From NCBI GenBank assembly GCA_020736575.1, contig JAGPYM010000018.1, forward strand, positions 558,001-622,000: a DNA stretch of 64,000 bases, given 5' to 3'. Below are positions 11,683 through 24,100 of this stretch, one piece after another (position 1 is the stretch's first letter; every line of letters starts with the position of its first letter). This DNA is from Thelonectria olida (lineage: Eukaryota; Ascomycota; Sordariomycetes; Hypocreales; Nectriaceae). Below the pieces are notes generated by a model that did no database searches, was not told where the DNA came from, and saw only the letters and a program-made list of their open reading frames with translations. The position numbers were made by a program, and so were the translations under genes.

Positions 11683-12954
11683 TCCACCTCAGCGTTGAAG
11701 AACAGAGAGGACAGAAGAAGTACATAAGACACATGTTATTAATGAAAGACGTCACGTGGAGAGCGGGAGGGGCTGTGTTCATCGAAGCTTGTTTTTCTTT
11801 TGTCTTTTTTACTGGCACGATGGACTGCAACAGCGGAGGAAACCTACAGGCTCTTTTCGGACGGTTGGACAGTTGCGGTTTGTTTTTTTTCAGCTTTTTA
11901 ACTCTATTCACGCCTTATAAAAGCCGAAACTAGCGGCGGTTGGTTTGGCAAAGGAAGGGGGAGGCACGGGGGAGGGAGGGAGGCTTCTTCATTTGAAGCG
12001 GCCAGGGCTTGGAAATTGGCCTGGTTCTTTGGTTTTTTGGGCAATGAAGACGAAGGGAATGGGAAATCTGGAAAGGGCGTTTTGGGGGCGTGGGTTGGGT
12101 GAAAGTTTAGCATCTTCAATGTTTGGTTTCTGTTTTACTCTTGTTTTGCATCTTGTTTGTTTATGAGAACATGAAGTGAGGGTATTCGTGCTCGGTATAT
12201 TTTGCAACACTGGAAATTGTCACAAGGTCCATGGTCTTGAATTAGGATACCACTGCGAGTTGTCTAGCGAGGGAACAAACCATCTTCTCATCATGGCATC
12301 ACAGCCATCAACTGACGGGCACAGCAATGCTGGCAAGTCATCGACAGCCGTTATGTGGGACCCCGAGACCGGCAGTTGTGTAAGGCAAGTCCTCAAGTAA
12401 CTCGATACATCTACGAATAGATACAAAGTACGGCCCCCAAAAGGTACATCGGTATAGTGTTGGCTGTGGCCGTTATGCAACTATGAGTCCATCCATCCAT
12501 TGCCTCCCCTCTCTCGTCCGTCTGCAAAAACCCACCCGCTCATCTTGCTCGTGACGCGAACTCATGACAAAGAACGTAAGGTCTTGGATAGCGAAGCCTG
12601 ATGATGATAGCCGGTGCTGTTTGATACCACTCCCATTCCCCCATGCGGCCAGACCTGTGAGCAACTAACTACCCACGAATAGTACCTCGCCGACTGCCAA
12701 CCAATCGAGCCCTGCCGCCATGCCTCAATCGGGGAATCGGAAGCTCCCCGGAATAGCGTCCCCTCACCGTGTCCCGGTGGCCGGCGTCCTGCACTGCGGC
12801 TTACATGCCCACCAGACCACATCTTGAGGCCAACAACAACAAATTAGCTGCGCTGCCCAAACAGACGCATCAATTGCGACAACTCGACTCAACCACCTCA
12901 GCCAAACCCCACGTCATTCGATGCCCGTCCAGAAGCCCTTCAGCACCAAGGTCC

Positions 12955-13370
12955 CCCACTCTCTTGTATATCTCCGGCCTTCTATAATCCCCAACCTACC
13001 CAATCCCTCCTCCTCCTCTCCCAACCCACACCATCATCCGACCTTTTTTTTTTGTTCCCGGCTCCCCCTTCATAACGTTGGGCATCACTGCGTCTCACCC
13101 CATCTTCACCTTTTTCCTTCCCGGACCAAACCGATGGAACTGAAAGAACCCGGACACTTCTCAAACGAACAACTCAGCCACTAACCACGCCAATTGCAAG
13201 GCGATGCCTTCTCCCATTCGGCCTTGGACGAGCCACGCAGCCCGTCAACCATGCGCTCCCACCTGCGCCGCGACCAGTCGTTGCGAAGTAGGGCGAAATA
13301 GCTTCCCTTTTCCTGCATCATCACGACCCCCGGCCGAGTTGCAGACACAAGTGCTGCCGATTGCATGAGT
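12955..13370 (+). promoter_or_regulatory. Promoter-like block with short ORFs
   Basis: TATA-like elements (TGTATATC, TCTATAATCC) are followed by about 200 bases of strongly pyrimidine-rich sequence. Two short ATG frames follow: 13134-13184 (16 codons) and 13204-13368 (54 codons, Pro/Ser/Arg-rich). This is the same layout as in front of the real genes here, but no long frame follows. It may drive a non-coding or small-ORF transcript, or be a chance composition. Confidence 0.25.
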
Positions 13371-13821
13371 AGTCCAACTTAGGCCGAGTCGACCGGCCAC
13401 GGCATCAATTCGCATTGATCCTTCAACCGAGACCTGCATGCATGACGCATCACGACCACCATGGGAAACCTCCAGAGTCAGATCATCACCTCACTTTCAG
13501 GAGGACCTGTCTGACTTTGTTTTTGGGTAAGTTGTTGTATTTTCTTTTTCTTACGTCTGTCGCGAAACTAGAGTTTAGGTTGCAAATAGTTCAAACATAA
13601 CAAGGGGTATTTTTCATAACAAAAAACCACACATTTGACCCGACTGTTTTGCGAGAGAGGAACAAAAGACGACGCCAGGAAGCCGAAAGCCAGGATATGT
13701 GATAACCCGAGTCTTGTGCCGCCATTACAGGGAGCATCAACGCCGCATAGCCACCCATCCGATCCGAGAAAAGTAAATCACAACGTAAAAAAATGTCGAG
13801 AAGAGTAAAAAGGGTCCCGTG

Positions 13822-13838
13822 AAAAAAAAAAAAAAAAA
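13822..13838. repeat. A17 homopolymer
   Basis: A run of 17 A on the plus strand in intergenic sequence. Confidence 0.9.
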
Positions 13839-14267
13839 GCAACAAACCAACAAACATTAACCAGCCGTGAGGCCAATTCCATTCTTGTGTGTAGCCGCGA
13901 GGCCCGTCAATCTTCCAATTCCACGATCCAAGCGCCTCGTTAGAATCCATGTCATACCGTCTCAAGTGTCGAACAAGAGGTGAAACCCCTCAGTTGTGAG
14001 TCTTTGAGCGTGAGTTTTTTTTTTCTTGGTGTGTGCGTGTGCATGTGAGTAAGCGGTCCTGTGTAAACCCGCGCAGGATCTTCGCATTCTCTCTCCCCAG
14101 TATTTTGTAGCATTTTCTTGTTTATTTCTGTTGGCAAAAGGAAAGTCGTGAATGGGCAACCGACGCCTCGTTGTTATTATTTCCCCGATCCGAACGGATT
14201 GAGTCCTGCTTCATGGGGTCGCAACGATTGGAGCAGTCGGTGCTGAGAGTTGAGGCGGTTGATCGAT

Positions 14268-14810
14268 TCAGCGCCGGGATCGATGGGAACTGCTATGATG
14301 ACGGGAGCTGCCATGATGCCGAGACGATGAGTGGTGCGACGAGGAATGTCTGCTGTGGCCTCGGCTGGAGCCACTGCCTTCGAGATCGCGCTCGAGGGAT
14401 TCAACCCTCGACCTGTAACCCTTAACAATCTCCTTAATGTGCGCAATGCGGTCGAAGTCGACTTCGAGCTCGTCTAGCTGCTGGAGAATCTCGGTGTAAC
14501 GGGCGATCTCGGCATCGGCTCCGGCGATGATGTGGTCGGCCTCGTCGTACTGCACCTGGGTGAATCTTTGAGCCTCATAACTTAGATGCTGTATTCTCTG
14601 CTCAATGTTTGCCATGAGGTGATCAAAGTAGCGTCCCAGCGCGGTAAGCGAGGAGCTATCGAGGAGCAGGAGACCCTGGCTGCTAGCCCGACTGGCGGCG
14701 CGCGAGCTACTAGACCCCCCACCTCCCAACGCCGCCTGGCCCTGGCGGAGCAGCTGGACCTCCTCGGCGCTGAGCCCTAACTGGGTGTCTGGGACAGCTT
14801 GAGTCGACAT
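14268..14810 (-). CDS. Small coiled-coil protein resembling BLOC-1 subunit CNL1
   Basis: A single-exon gene of 180 aa. A Gly/Ser-rich N-terminal region (about 1-50) is followed by a helical, coiled-coil core (about 55-145) containing ALGRYFDHLMANIEQRIQHL and LDELEVDFDRIAHIKEIVKG. The tail is an unusual run of His, Ser and Arg. The spacing of the core resembles the fungal CNL1/BLOC1S4 family, which sits in the BLOC-1 complex controlling endosomal Rab recycling. This match is by eye and moderate. The start is the ATG at 14810. A GTG 15 bases upstream is not a likely eukaryotic start. The gene has a long pyrimidine-rich 5' flank on its own strand (14.9-16.2 kb). It could also be another small helical scaffold protein. 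Confidence 0.6.
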   Translation of the reverse strand: MSTQAVPDTQLGLSAEEVQLLRQGQAALGGGGSSSSRAASRASSQGLLLLDSSSLTALGRYFDHLMANIEQRIQHLSYEAQRFTQVQYDEADHIIAGADAEIARYTEILQQLDELEVDFDRIAHIKEIVKGYRSRVESLERDLEGSGSSRGHSRHSSSHHSSSRHHGSSRHHSSSHRSRR

Positions 14811-16270
14811 TGCGGGCAGCCGCACAAGGGGGCGCTATGGCGCGGAGAGGACGGAGGGGTCACAAAGTCGTGGATAGAGCCGAGGTCGGGAGGATCGCGA
14901 GGCGGCTCGGGACGACGGCGATGGTGGTTATTATTGGCGACGGTGGTCGAATACGAGTAGAGCGGGAGGGCGGGGAGGGATTCGGTGCGTGTACAGAGCG
15001 ACAGCGGCGGCTGGGGACATGAGCCGTTGCAGAATGGGTGCGACGGTGAGGTCGATGGAAGCGGATGTAGATGGTGTTCTGGTAGGTGCGCGGGCGACAA
15101 TGGTGGTGACGATGTCAATGAAGCCAAAGAGAATTCAGTAGACGATATTGAGTATGGAGGATACGACGACAGCAACAACAACGACGGCAAGGGCCTTGAA
15201 ATTGGCGAGTGCTGTGCTGCGCAGAGCATCATGATATCGGGATGGTGGCGACCATGAGCATCGTCAAATGTGGGGAGAACTGACAACAACTGCAGGTGGT
15301 GATTTGTTGGACCAGGGAAGCACGAAAGAAGAGAAGAAGGGTGAAGAAGAGGGGAAGGAAGAGAATGGTTTGTTTTTCTAGCTACCCAACTACTACGTAC
15401 TGGCGTAACAGTAGAGGGAGCTAGAGAAAACAAAGATGAAGGAGAGGTGAGGTGAGGTGAGGTGAGGGAGAGATGGAGTTGGAAGAGCGGAGGAGAGAAG
15501 AAGAGGAGAGAAGAGAGGAGAGCCTAATGAGGGACGAGCGAAATGGCACACAGAGTTGCTTTGCTTCTGGGGAGAAGATGCAGGCCGTTGATTGGAGAAT
15601 GGAAAAGGGCGAGACGGAGAGGCGGGAGACAAGCAGCCAAAAGGTAAAGCGAGGGGAGGAGGGGAGGGGGTGTATTCCGAGATGGGTGTAAGGTTGAGAG
15701 ATAGTCGATAACTTATTAAGGTAGGTCGAGGTATCCGTATCCGTAGCAGCAGCAGTCGTAACTGAGCTTGTGGGAGTAGGCGGCGCAGATTTCGGTGAGA
15801 GACGCAGGGATGATTGATGGGCTGCTTTTTCTGGTTGCAAGGATTGGGCAATGTTTGTTGTGTTTGGCGCTGCACTGGGAAGCTTGATGAATGTCGACTG
15901 GGGTGGTTGAATGGGAATTGTGTGCGAATGTGAGTGTGTGTGACTTTGACTGGGTACCGACTGGGGAAAAGAAGCCGGGACTTGGGCAGCTTGTTGCAAG
16001 GGTGGTGGAGGAGGATGAAGGAAGTGGAGGTGAGAGAGCGTCAGTGTGAGTGGGAATTGTCCAGTGAAGAGCTTCCTGAGAGCCTGGGGGTTGATTGTCG
16101 GTCTTGGTGTTATTCGCTGGGCGACGACGTCTCTATGATTGAGAGAAGAGGCGGCGTGGAACAAAACGTGGGATGGTATAAGTAGCTACTTTGGGCGTTA
16201 TTATACTCTCGGTGAGCAACGAGAGAGCAAACGATTGTCAATGGCGTTGATCAATGATTGAGACGTGATA
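14811..16270 (-). promoter_or_regulatory. Long pyrimidine-rich 5' flank of the CNL1-like gene
   Basis: On the minus strand this region is C/T-rich for well over 1 kb (purine-rich on the plus strand, most extreme at 15300-15700). It probably includes the promoter and a long leader of the gene at 14268-14810. Several long frames on the minus strand (for example 15421-16164) are Ser/Pro/Leu-rich, as expected from pyrimidine-rich DNA, and I do not accept them as genes. A GGTGA pentamer is repeated four times at 15446-15465. Confidence 0.4.
15446..15465. repeat. (GGTGA)4 short tandem repeat
   Basis: Four perfect copies of GGTGA inside a polypurine stretch upstream of the CNL1-like gene. Confidence 0.85.
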
Positions 16271-19200
16271 AATAATCATCACAACTGATCAGTTGGGGAG
16301 ACACACGGACGACGCAGCGAGGCTTGTCTCGATGCAGCCCAGTTGCAGCACGGGGCGGCTTTTGAATCGTGGGCGCGCGTGGGCGTCGGTTGTTTTTTTT
16401 TTTTTTTTTCGGCGTGGGGAGGGATGGTGAATGAGAGAGATGGCGGCGCCCCCGTGAAATGCACGAGCAGGGATGTTAGTCTTTGCTTTTCCCGTCTTAT
16501 TGAGAGAGGGACGAGACGAGCCCGGTTGGTGATGGTGAGATCATGGGCGGGCAGCACTTCGTGGTAGAGGGAGAAAAGAGCAGAGAAGAGAAGGAAAAGA
16601 CGACTCTTCAGGTGGACACGGATGAGCGGCGGTTTTGTTTGATTTGATTGATGATGGATGGGCTGATGAGGGTCGTCGGATGTTTGAATTGGTTCCTAGG
16701 TCGGGGTGGAGAGAGGAGAGGAGAGACAGGAGGGAGGTACTGTACGAAGTACTCGGCCGTCCTCTTATTGATGAACAGGACAAGGACAGGACAAGGACAG
16801 GACCAGTCCAGACAGGACAGGGTCTCAGGCCGACGCTTTGCGACAGGTGAGATGTTGGAGGAGTAGATGCAATGTCCAATGTCGCACAAGCCAAAGCAAG
16901 GTGTGTGTCCGTAGGTAACCCGCATCAGTTTTGGGACGAGGTGGAGGAGGGGCACGTGCAATGGACTTGCCAATCCTGCAAGGGAGGAGCGAGCGAGAAG
17001 AAGGTTGTTGCTAGTTACTTCGTAGGTCGCAGTTTCCTTTTTCTTCTTTTACCGCACACACACACAACAAGGCAGGTAAGTGATGATGCCATCTTGATCG
17101 ATTTTATCAACAGCACCGGAAGGAACTCTCGAGAAGTCACAATTGCCCTCAAGCCTTCACCCACGGCACAGTAGCTCGTGACCCCCCAGTAGGCCCTTGC
17201 TTAGCCCTCTCAATCGATCAAAACGACGGCGACGATCTCCAAGGGTTTGACCGCTGCAACGGTATAGGAAAAAGCAAATACACCTAGAAAAGAGCCAAGG
17301 GGGAGCCTGGTCTATTCGGTTCGCGGGACGCGGCTTGAAAAAATTGCTCAGCCATCAAACCAGGCCAAGGGATAGCCAAATTGATGATCTCTTTTGATCC
17401 CGATGCCATGGGGTTTTGGCTTGCGGCGAGTTGCTTTTTCCCAGCTGTTTCTGTGGTAATTCATCCAGCTCGTGGGCCAGGGATATAAGCAAGAACAAGC
17501 AAATAACAAGATGCGGATTGGCAGAGTGAAGAAGCCAAGCCCTACGTAGTAAGTACTATGTCGAAAAGAACACAGAAGAGAGGATATACGTAATTCCTGC
17601 CCCCAGTAAAAATGGCGAGGGTCACAAACGAAATGAAGATTGCATCAGGATGGATGTGGATGGATGGAAGAAATGTTTCCCCTCGGCCTCGGTGTGAGGT
17701 GGCTGGCAATAGAATGAGACGATCGGGCCAGGTCAGGGAAATCGGATCGAAAGGAAAACACGGGCAACGACAGCAACAGCGAACAACACGTCCTTGGTTG
17801 CGGAACAGGAGAGGAAAAGCACACCAGAAAACACGGCTCCGGAGAAGAGGTCAGGAGACGGTCATGATACAAGAAGCCGCCTCACCATTCATCATAATGT
17901 TTTCCCATGCCGACTGTCGCAACCGCAAGCCACGTCCCCCTTGCTTGACCTTTCCCATTCATTCCCCTCAACCGTCATTGCGTCTCCCTTGTATGTAGCG
18001 GTCAAGGATCATGATTCTTTGCCCAAGAAGGAAAAAATAGAGAAGCCGCAAGAGAAGTGTGAAAGGAGCATCCCCGCCCTTCCGGCGAGCTCCCGTCTCG
18101 TATGTTTGTCCAGGCTCCATGCCGTTTTGCCCACACGCCGGAACCCCGGGTCATGGGTCCCGGCCGAGCGCCCTAATGATGATGCTTTCTTCTCTTCGCC
18201 CTTCCAGGTTCCATTTTGTTTTCGCTTCTGCTCTACCGAGAACAATTGACATTACACGGCATTCGCTTATGTAGGGGTGAGGGACCGTGGACGGACACCT
18301 GATCCGTGGGGTGAGCAGCTGCGTATAGCTGTGACGGCAGACAGACAGCGGCCAATAATGAAGGCAGCAAAGGGCAAATCAACAAGAGTACGGTCCAAAC
18401 AGCTGATTGCTGCAGCTTTTCGAGTATTCGGCTTCGGGAGTTGCTGCATACAGTCCATCCCATTTATGAAACCACAGCCGCAGACTGCAGTCCAGACAAA
18501 CCCGTTTCGGTCTGCTGTGCGTCTTCCTCCTCTTCGCCGTGTCTGTCGGTGACGTCTCGGCTGACCATGACGGAACCGTACCACCAACCCGGCGTGCGAG
18601 CCCACCTCGGGACATTGACAACCTTGAGGGCGAGGGTGAAGGAAATGCGCATGGAGCTACACTACGTAAACGACGGTCCCAGCTCAGCCCAGACCACATT
18701 TCCTCATCCATCGACTACGCGGTGCCACAGCATGTACGAATAACTTAGTCATGGAACGACGCAGGTACGAATAGTCATATCATACATTCTGCCCTCTCGA
18801 GAGCCAGACGGATCGCATTGCGAGGCAAAGGGTCCAGGACCAAGCGAGAACCCACTCTTTCCTTCGAAGAGAAAGTGTCAAGGGGACAAATGGACTAGTC
18901 CAACGACGGGGAACAGCCATGAGGAGCCCCGAGACCGAGATACGACCCGACAGGACGGACACACCAGAATGACCGGCTGAGCGAGGGGGTCCACGCAGCG
19001 ACGGAGACGACGGACCCTGACAGACATGCAAAAAGACTCCAAAGAGGGGGAGAGAGAACGAGACAGACGGGAAGAGACAGAAAGAATGACAGGACCCGGA
19101 AGTGAAATGGCCATGTCAGGTCACGTCACCGTCAGGGAAAGGGCATGATGAGGGGTGGTTTTCAATTCTGGTTCGAATCTAACCCACCTTCAATCCTACG

Positions 19201-20379
19201 CTGCCCTTACACCTGCTTACGTAGGTCACCAATAGCAATAATGCCGAACACGATCGAGGTATCTCAAGGGATGGGCTTTTGTTATCGGCGTCTCCCGCCT
19301 AATACGTGCCTAGGACGGTGATTGAGATAGATGCAGAGAACGAGTGGATGGACAAGAAGAAAAGGCCGCATGCATTCGCACCTACGCCCTGTTCGGAGAC
19401 CGAGGTAAAAAACAATTATTAGTCAAGGGAAAACAACAGCCCGAGTTACTTATCCTGCTCGACGACTAGAGCCTCGGTGGTGGTGGTCACTCACCCACAC
19501 CGCACATCTATAATCACTCACTCGCATGAATATCCGCATACACACACACATGCACATGCACACCCACAGGCGCCCATTCACCCACCCAAAACCAGCCCTA
19601 CTAGACTAAAGATACCATTTCGATTGCTCAATCAGGTAGGTGCGAGCTAGTTAATGGAATGGGCACGTGTTGCCCTCCCACTCCGAGACCCCTCACCCAA
19701 GCAACCACCATGGCTTCAACCACAGTCTAGATTCCATCATTGCTTTTTCACATCGACGGATGAATCAATCAACCCCCCCCCCACTCTCCTCTCGAGGTAC
19801 TGCAATCAGATATCCATTGAATCAAAAGGTCCCAGACTGAAAGACCTCCCGAGACAATTGCCGTCACCATTTGTCTCAGAGCTCCGACTCAGAGACGGAC
19901 CGGGCGCAAATCACATCCGAAGCCCTTGACTCAGATGACAGAGCGTCCGAAGTTGCATTTCTTTTTGCTGCTGCTACCTTTTTGTGATGCGCCCGGGCTG
20001 TGGCGCGCGCCAGATGAAACATGATCCCAGCCGCAATCAAAAGCATTCATGTCCATCATCACCAGAATAACGACCATGACCAACCATCATGACCTGCACT
20101 GCACTGCAATGCACCTAAAATTACGCAGCCAACCGCGTCGGCGTATCAGACACACTTTCCAACGACGCACTCGCATATTCGCAAATCATTTCTGTGCTAC
20201 TAATTGCTTGATTTGCTCCTAGGTTCGTCCCATTACCCGCCCATGTTCGTACCGCATGCTGCATGATGCATCTCGCCGCCCCAACCTGCAGCGACCCTTG
20301 AGCCTCATGACGACACGCTCATTTAATCAACTCCGTACAGCTTGGACTCTTTTTGATCAGTCACCTCGATAAATTTCAC
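16271..20379. other. Gene-free interval
   Basis: No gene is supported. It holds a T17 run (16393-16409), repeated GGACA/GGACAAGGACA motifs at about 16776-16820, a CA-rich stretch near 17053-17066 and 19540-19565, and a C-run near 19774-19782. Open frames are short and overlap on several frames and strands without a consistent signal. Confidence 0.5.
16393..16409. repeat. T17 homopolymer
   Basis: A run of 17 T on the plus strand in intergenic sequence. Confidence 0.9.
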
Positions 20380-21115
20380 ATCACACTTCTATCACATCCG
20401 AACCTTTCCTTTCCATCACCATCTGTGCGCTCTCTCCGCGCCTACATACTCCCTCCCTCCCTCTCTCTATCCATCCTCCTCACCCATCATCCATCATCCA
20501 TCATCCACCGCCGCGGCATCGGATGCCTCTTCCCGCCCTCCAGGGTTGCATCGTGCGCCTGAGGCACGAGGGCACACCCCAAGAAATCGCGTGAAATATA
20601 TGTACCTATATGCATGCAAGTTGCCGTCCTGCGAGCAAGCAGACGTCCGTCCCTCGGCTCCCTTTCCCCCTCTTTTTACCCATTCAACCCCTGCCCCGGA
20701 CAAGTCGACGCATCCTTGCGGCCACCTTGTAAGTCAACCAACTTTGTAGGTGCTCAACTGATTTCTTCTGCCGTGTCACGCTTTCTGTTCGTGACCATCG
20801 AGCAAACCTCATTCCACCTCGTTTCCCCCTTTCCACAAGGCGTGATGCCTTCTTCTTCCCCTCGTTTCCCCAGAAATCCCCATAGTACCCGCTTACGGCT
20901 TCCCCAGAGCCAGAAATGTCTTGCGTTGGAGGCAACCCGTCGATAATTCTGCCACCAAACGGGAAACCAAACCCTGGATGCAGCCACTTTGCTCGGGGCG
21001 TGTCGGGTGTCGTCTTGTCGATCAACTTCCGATGCCTAATTTTTTTAGCCGTGATCCTCTCTCAGCTGAAACTCCACCCCTGCGCCCTTCCCGGCGACTA
21101 TGTTTGCGGCTGATG
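20380..21115 (+). promoter_or_regulatory. Promoter-like block followed by a small ORF
   Basis: A strongly CT-rich stretch at 20400-20510 (with four CATC-type repeats at 20483-20507) is followed by a second one at 20650-20690 and 20815-20875. A consensus-like donor GTAAGT lies at 20729-20734. The first credible ATG frames are a 33-codon frame ending at 20946 and a 65-codon frame at 20916-21113. The layout resembles real genes in this window. Transcription is unproven. Confidence 0.25.
20916..21113 (+). CDS. Small putative membrane protein (65 aa), doubtful
   Basis: An ATG-initiated 65-codon frame after a promoter-like CT-rich block. It has one hydrophobic segment, about residues 31-52 (GVVLSINFRCLIFLAVILS), and four cysteines. 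I recognise no family. It could be a small membrane protein or a chance frame in a non-coding transcript. Confidence 0.15.
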   Translation: MSCVGGNPSIILPPNGKPNPGCSHFARGVSGVVLSINFRCLIFLAVILSQLKLHPCALPGDYVCG

Positions 21116-24100
21116 GTTTCTGCACTCTTGACATCTGCATCATGACGCGATGTATCTTTGTCGCCTTGACAGGGGATCCTCTCAAAGAAGATGCATCATA
21201 GTATATTCACTCCACTCAAGACTAAAGGTCCGAATGCTCTGATATGTCAAATTGAAAATATGCGGCCTCCGTAAGAATTGTATATCGGACAGTGGATCAG
21301 GAGTCTCACTCAGCACTCTAGGGAAAGTCGTCCCGATCCCCGATCCGTATTATTGGCTGACAGTCTTAACATGTCTCACGTTGTTCCGAGCACGACACCC
21401 AAACTCGGCCTTTGCTTCCGTAGGCCCGGCGAGCATCATCCGTCTTTGCCACAGACAGGATGGCTCATTCGCGACATCTTCGATTAGATGACTGCTGCTA
21501 CTAAACAGCATTCCTGGCTCACGGCCGAGCAAGAACACTCCAGCCCTCAGTAGTTATTACATTGAGAACGGAATCTTGGATACTGTGGGAGACGTGTGTA
21601 GGACGGGTAATGAGGTGCAAGTACCCAATCCTGCGAATGTCACTCAGCCACTCTCATGTTCTAGACCTCAAAGAGTTACCTCCACAGCCACTGTACAACA
21701 AACTCACATGTCGTGAAGATGTTCAGGCCGAGATCCGAACCATCAAAAGAGGGATTACAGACAAGTATATGCAACCACCTCAGGGAGTACCTCGAGCGCT
21801 GTCGAGTCCTTCAGGCCATCCCAGCCTCAGACGGCGAAGTCTGCGAACAACAACAGTCTTAAGACGAATATATTCGGATTAGTTCTATAGTAGAAATGTA
21901 GTTGGATAAAATATACACGCCGCACTTATCGATAAAAGCTTCGAATTGAAAGACATATCAAGCAACCCAAGCCTCGGCACACACACACAGACTCTGTGGG
22001 AAGAGAACTTTGCATTACCCTCGCAGGTCAATAGCAATGCTCCGCCTCACGTAACTAGTAATTATTCACATCTAGGCCCTGTTATCACATGAGGGGAGAC
22101 CAAAACGGCAACCGATCAGGGAGGCTTAGCGACGATATGGTCTTGGTCTCGACTCAGAGGAAGACGCCAGCTGGGTGACGAAGTGGTCAGTGTATCAATC
22201 CGTCCACTGCCTTTTACTCCATCTCCCAAAATTATCTATACACATTGCCTGAAGAGCTTCTCTTCCTGAGATTATCTAGCGGCAGTGCATCTATTCACAT
22301 TTACCATCAGTCGACAAGGCTATGACATAGTGCCAAGCTGATGCGATGTTTACCAGAGACAAACGCCCTGGGTAGACTGCTGAATATACCTAGAAAAACC
22401 CATGATGACTACAAAGTGGCCGCTAATAACATGTCAGATGCTGGACCCGACTTGTGAACGACACCTGCACGAGTCGACCCGCCCGCCACAACCAAGGAAC
22501 GGAGAGGTGAAGCGCCACTGCACGAGAACACGCCCTTCTTCTGAGACGCCGACAGATCAGCGGCAGCAGACCTCTTCCCGGGTGCACACAAAATAGCTCC
22601 CCCAAGTGTGACGGCACATCTCGTCAGAGTGCATCCTGACTGCAAACGGAAGATGCAGCCTAGATGTGTCTAAAATACCAATTCCAAACTTCCCACTTGT
22701 CCTATTCGTTGTCCTCCGTTTACCGTGTTTGCGCTATCAATTATGAATTCATCTGAAATCTTCTTCGAGTTAAGATCCTCTTCTAGCATGGAAATATGTT
22801 AGGGAGCTGTCGACCACGGGTGTAGGATTGAAGGAAGTGTCGGTAGCTGGCAAACAAGGAGAGGCAGCCCATTTGAGTAAAGGAGGTGAAAGAAAGAAGG
22901 AGCGGTAATAGTGGGATTTAAGTATTTATTGGTCAAGAACTCTTGTAAATAGGCACGCACATGGATCTTAGATATTAATAACCGTGCTGGCATAGCAGTG
23001 AAGCCATTCTGAGTGCGCAGACTTTGGTGTCGCTCATACACAATCGATCCACGATGAGCAACGGCCTCGCATTCGGCTAATCTGTAGGTGCACAACCACA
23101 AACGCCCGAACGAAACCAAGGAAGTTGTCGTTAATGTTCATGGCAACCGTAAGGTGAGGAAGTTATCGACACCAAGTCCGCACAGAAAACATTGGATATA
23201 CAAGATGTGACTGGAGCTAGCGAACGTGGACTCATGATGAACTCAACCTCCAGGGGCCTCTTCAAACGACGCGGTTGCGACTGTTGGAGAGTAGCTGCCA
23301 TTGAAGCCGCTCTCGAAGCAAGCACATGTCCCCAGCAACCGTCAGAGGAGGAATGAGGTTAGGACATATCAGTTAACTAAGTGTGTAGCCACCCAGTGGT
23401 TGCTCATAGGGCAACCCTATCCAGTTGACTTCGTTTATTCGAGGACCCAAAACCGTTCACTGGCCTTGAGAGACATGCCACTCACATTGGTACCGGAGAG
23501 TCTCTCAAGTTTTGGCAAAGGTCGATTGTGAAAGCCATCATTCTCGGAGGGGTCGACTGATCAGACCTGACTGTCAACTACAAACGTGGTGAGCTTGCAC
23601 TCTGCCCAAATACAGGATCATATCATCAAACTTTCAGTGTTTATTCGTAGATTGTAGCACAAACCCGTCCATTCTCCCTCGCGCAGAAGCGGCTCGCCAT
23701 TATGGTTCCTGTCTGTCCTACCTGCTCTTTAACACAGTCATTCTACGATGCATCGTCGAAACTCGCCTTTCTTTAAGCTATCTCGCCTATTAAATCTCAA
23801 TGAGGCATATAAATCCCAAAAGTGCACTGCGCCCCTCGACAAAGATGTGTCTATCCTTCTTGTCTCTGGTCGTTGTCCTCGGTCAGGAGCGGACACCACC
23901 TTTTCCGTCGGCATTCTTCTTTTTCAGGGCAACCTCAAGCCAGGCCATTGTTTAATCAATTGCTGCTCGTTTTATTAAAGTCAGATTGGGATTGAATACG
24001 GCAAAATACCATTCCTGAACTGTCAGAGCAGCTTCATCCCACTATTTATCCTTGAGACATGATATAGAAAGCGAGCAGACATAGTATCTAAGTGGGAAGG

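Larger units (their letters stand above)
11683..14267. other. Intergenic region between the NIMA kinase and CNL1-like genes
   Basis: 2.6 kb with no secure gene. Its first part is T-rich and probably 3' UTR of the kinase gene. A 35-codon ATG frame at 12293-12400 looks exon-like but leads nowhere recognisable. A CT-rich block with TATA-like elements at about 12955-13130 resembles a plus-strand promoter and leader. An A17 run lies at 13822-13838. The right end is probably the 3' UTR of the minus-strand gene ending at 14268. Confidence 0.5.

Noticed and set aside
10902..11732. Antisense frame of 276 codons over the NIMA kinase tail
   Set aside because: It mirrors the Ser/Pro/Arg-rich coding strand. 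The sense frame is clearly the kinase.
14777..15433. Minus-strand frame of 218 codons as an N-terminal extension of the CNL1-like gene
   Set aside because: It is in a different frame from the gene and low in complexity. No splice sites join the two convincingly.
15421..16164. Minus-strand open frame of 247 codons
   Set aside because: Ser/Pro/His/Leu-rich composition follows directly from the pyrimidine-rich strand. It lies in the upstream flank of the CNL1-like gene.
17612..17998. Plus-strand ATG frame of 128 codons
   Set aside because: Very Arg/Lys/Gln-rich, with no domain and no promoter-like block in front. It lies in a simple-sequence-rich interval and reads as a chance frame.
19160..19185. 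GGTTCGAATCT, resembling a tRNA T-loop
   Set aside because: The flanking bases do not pair into a T stem and no acceptor, D or anticodon arms fit around it. Similar GTTCGA matches at 29128 and 39749 also fail.
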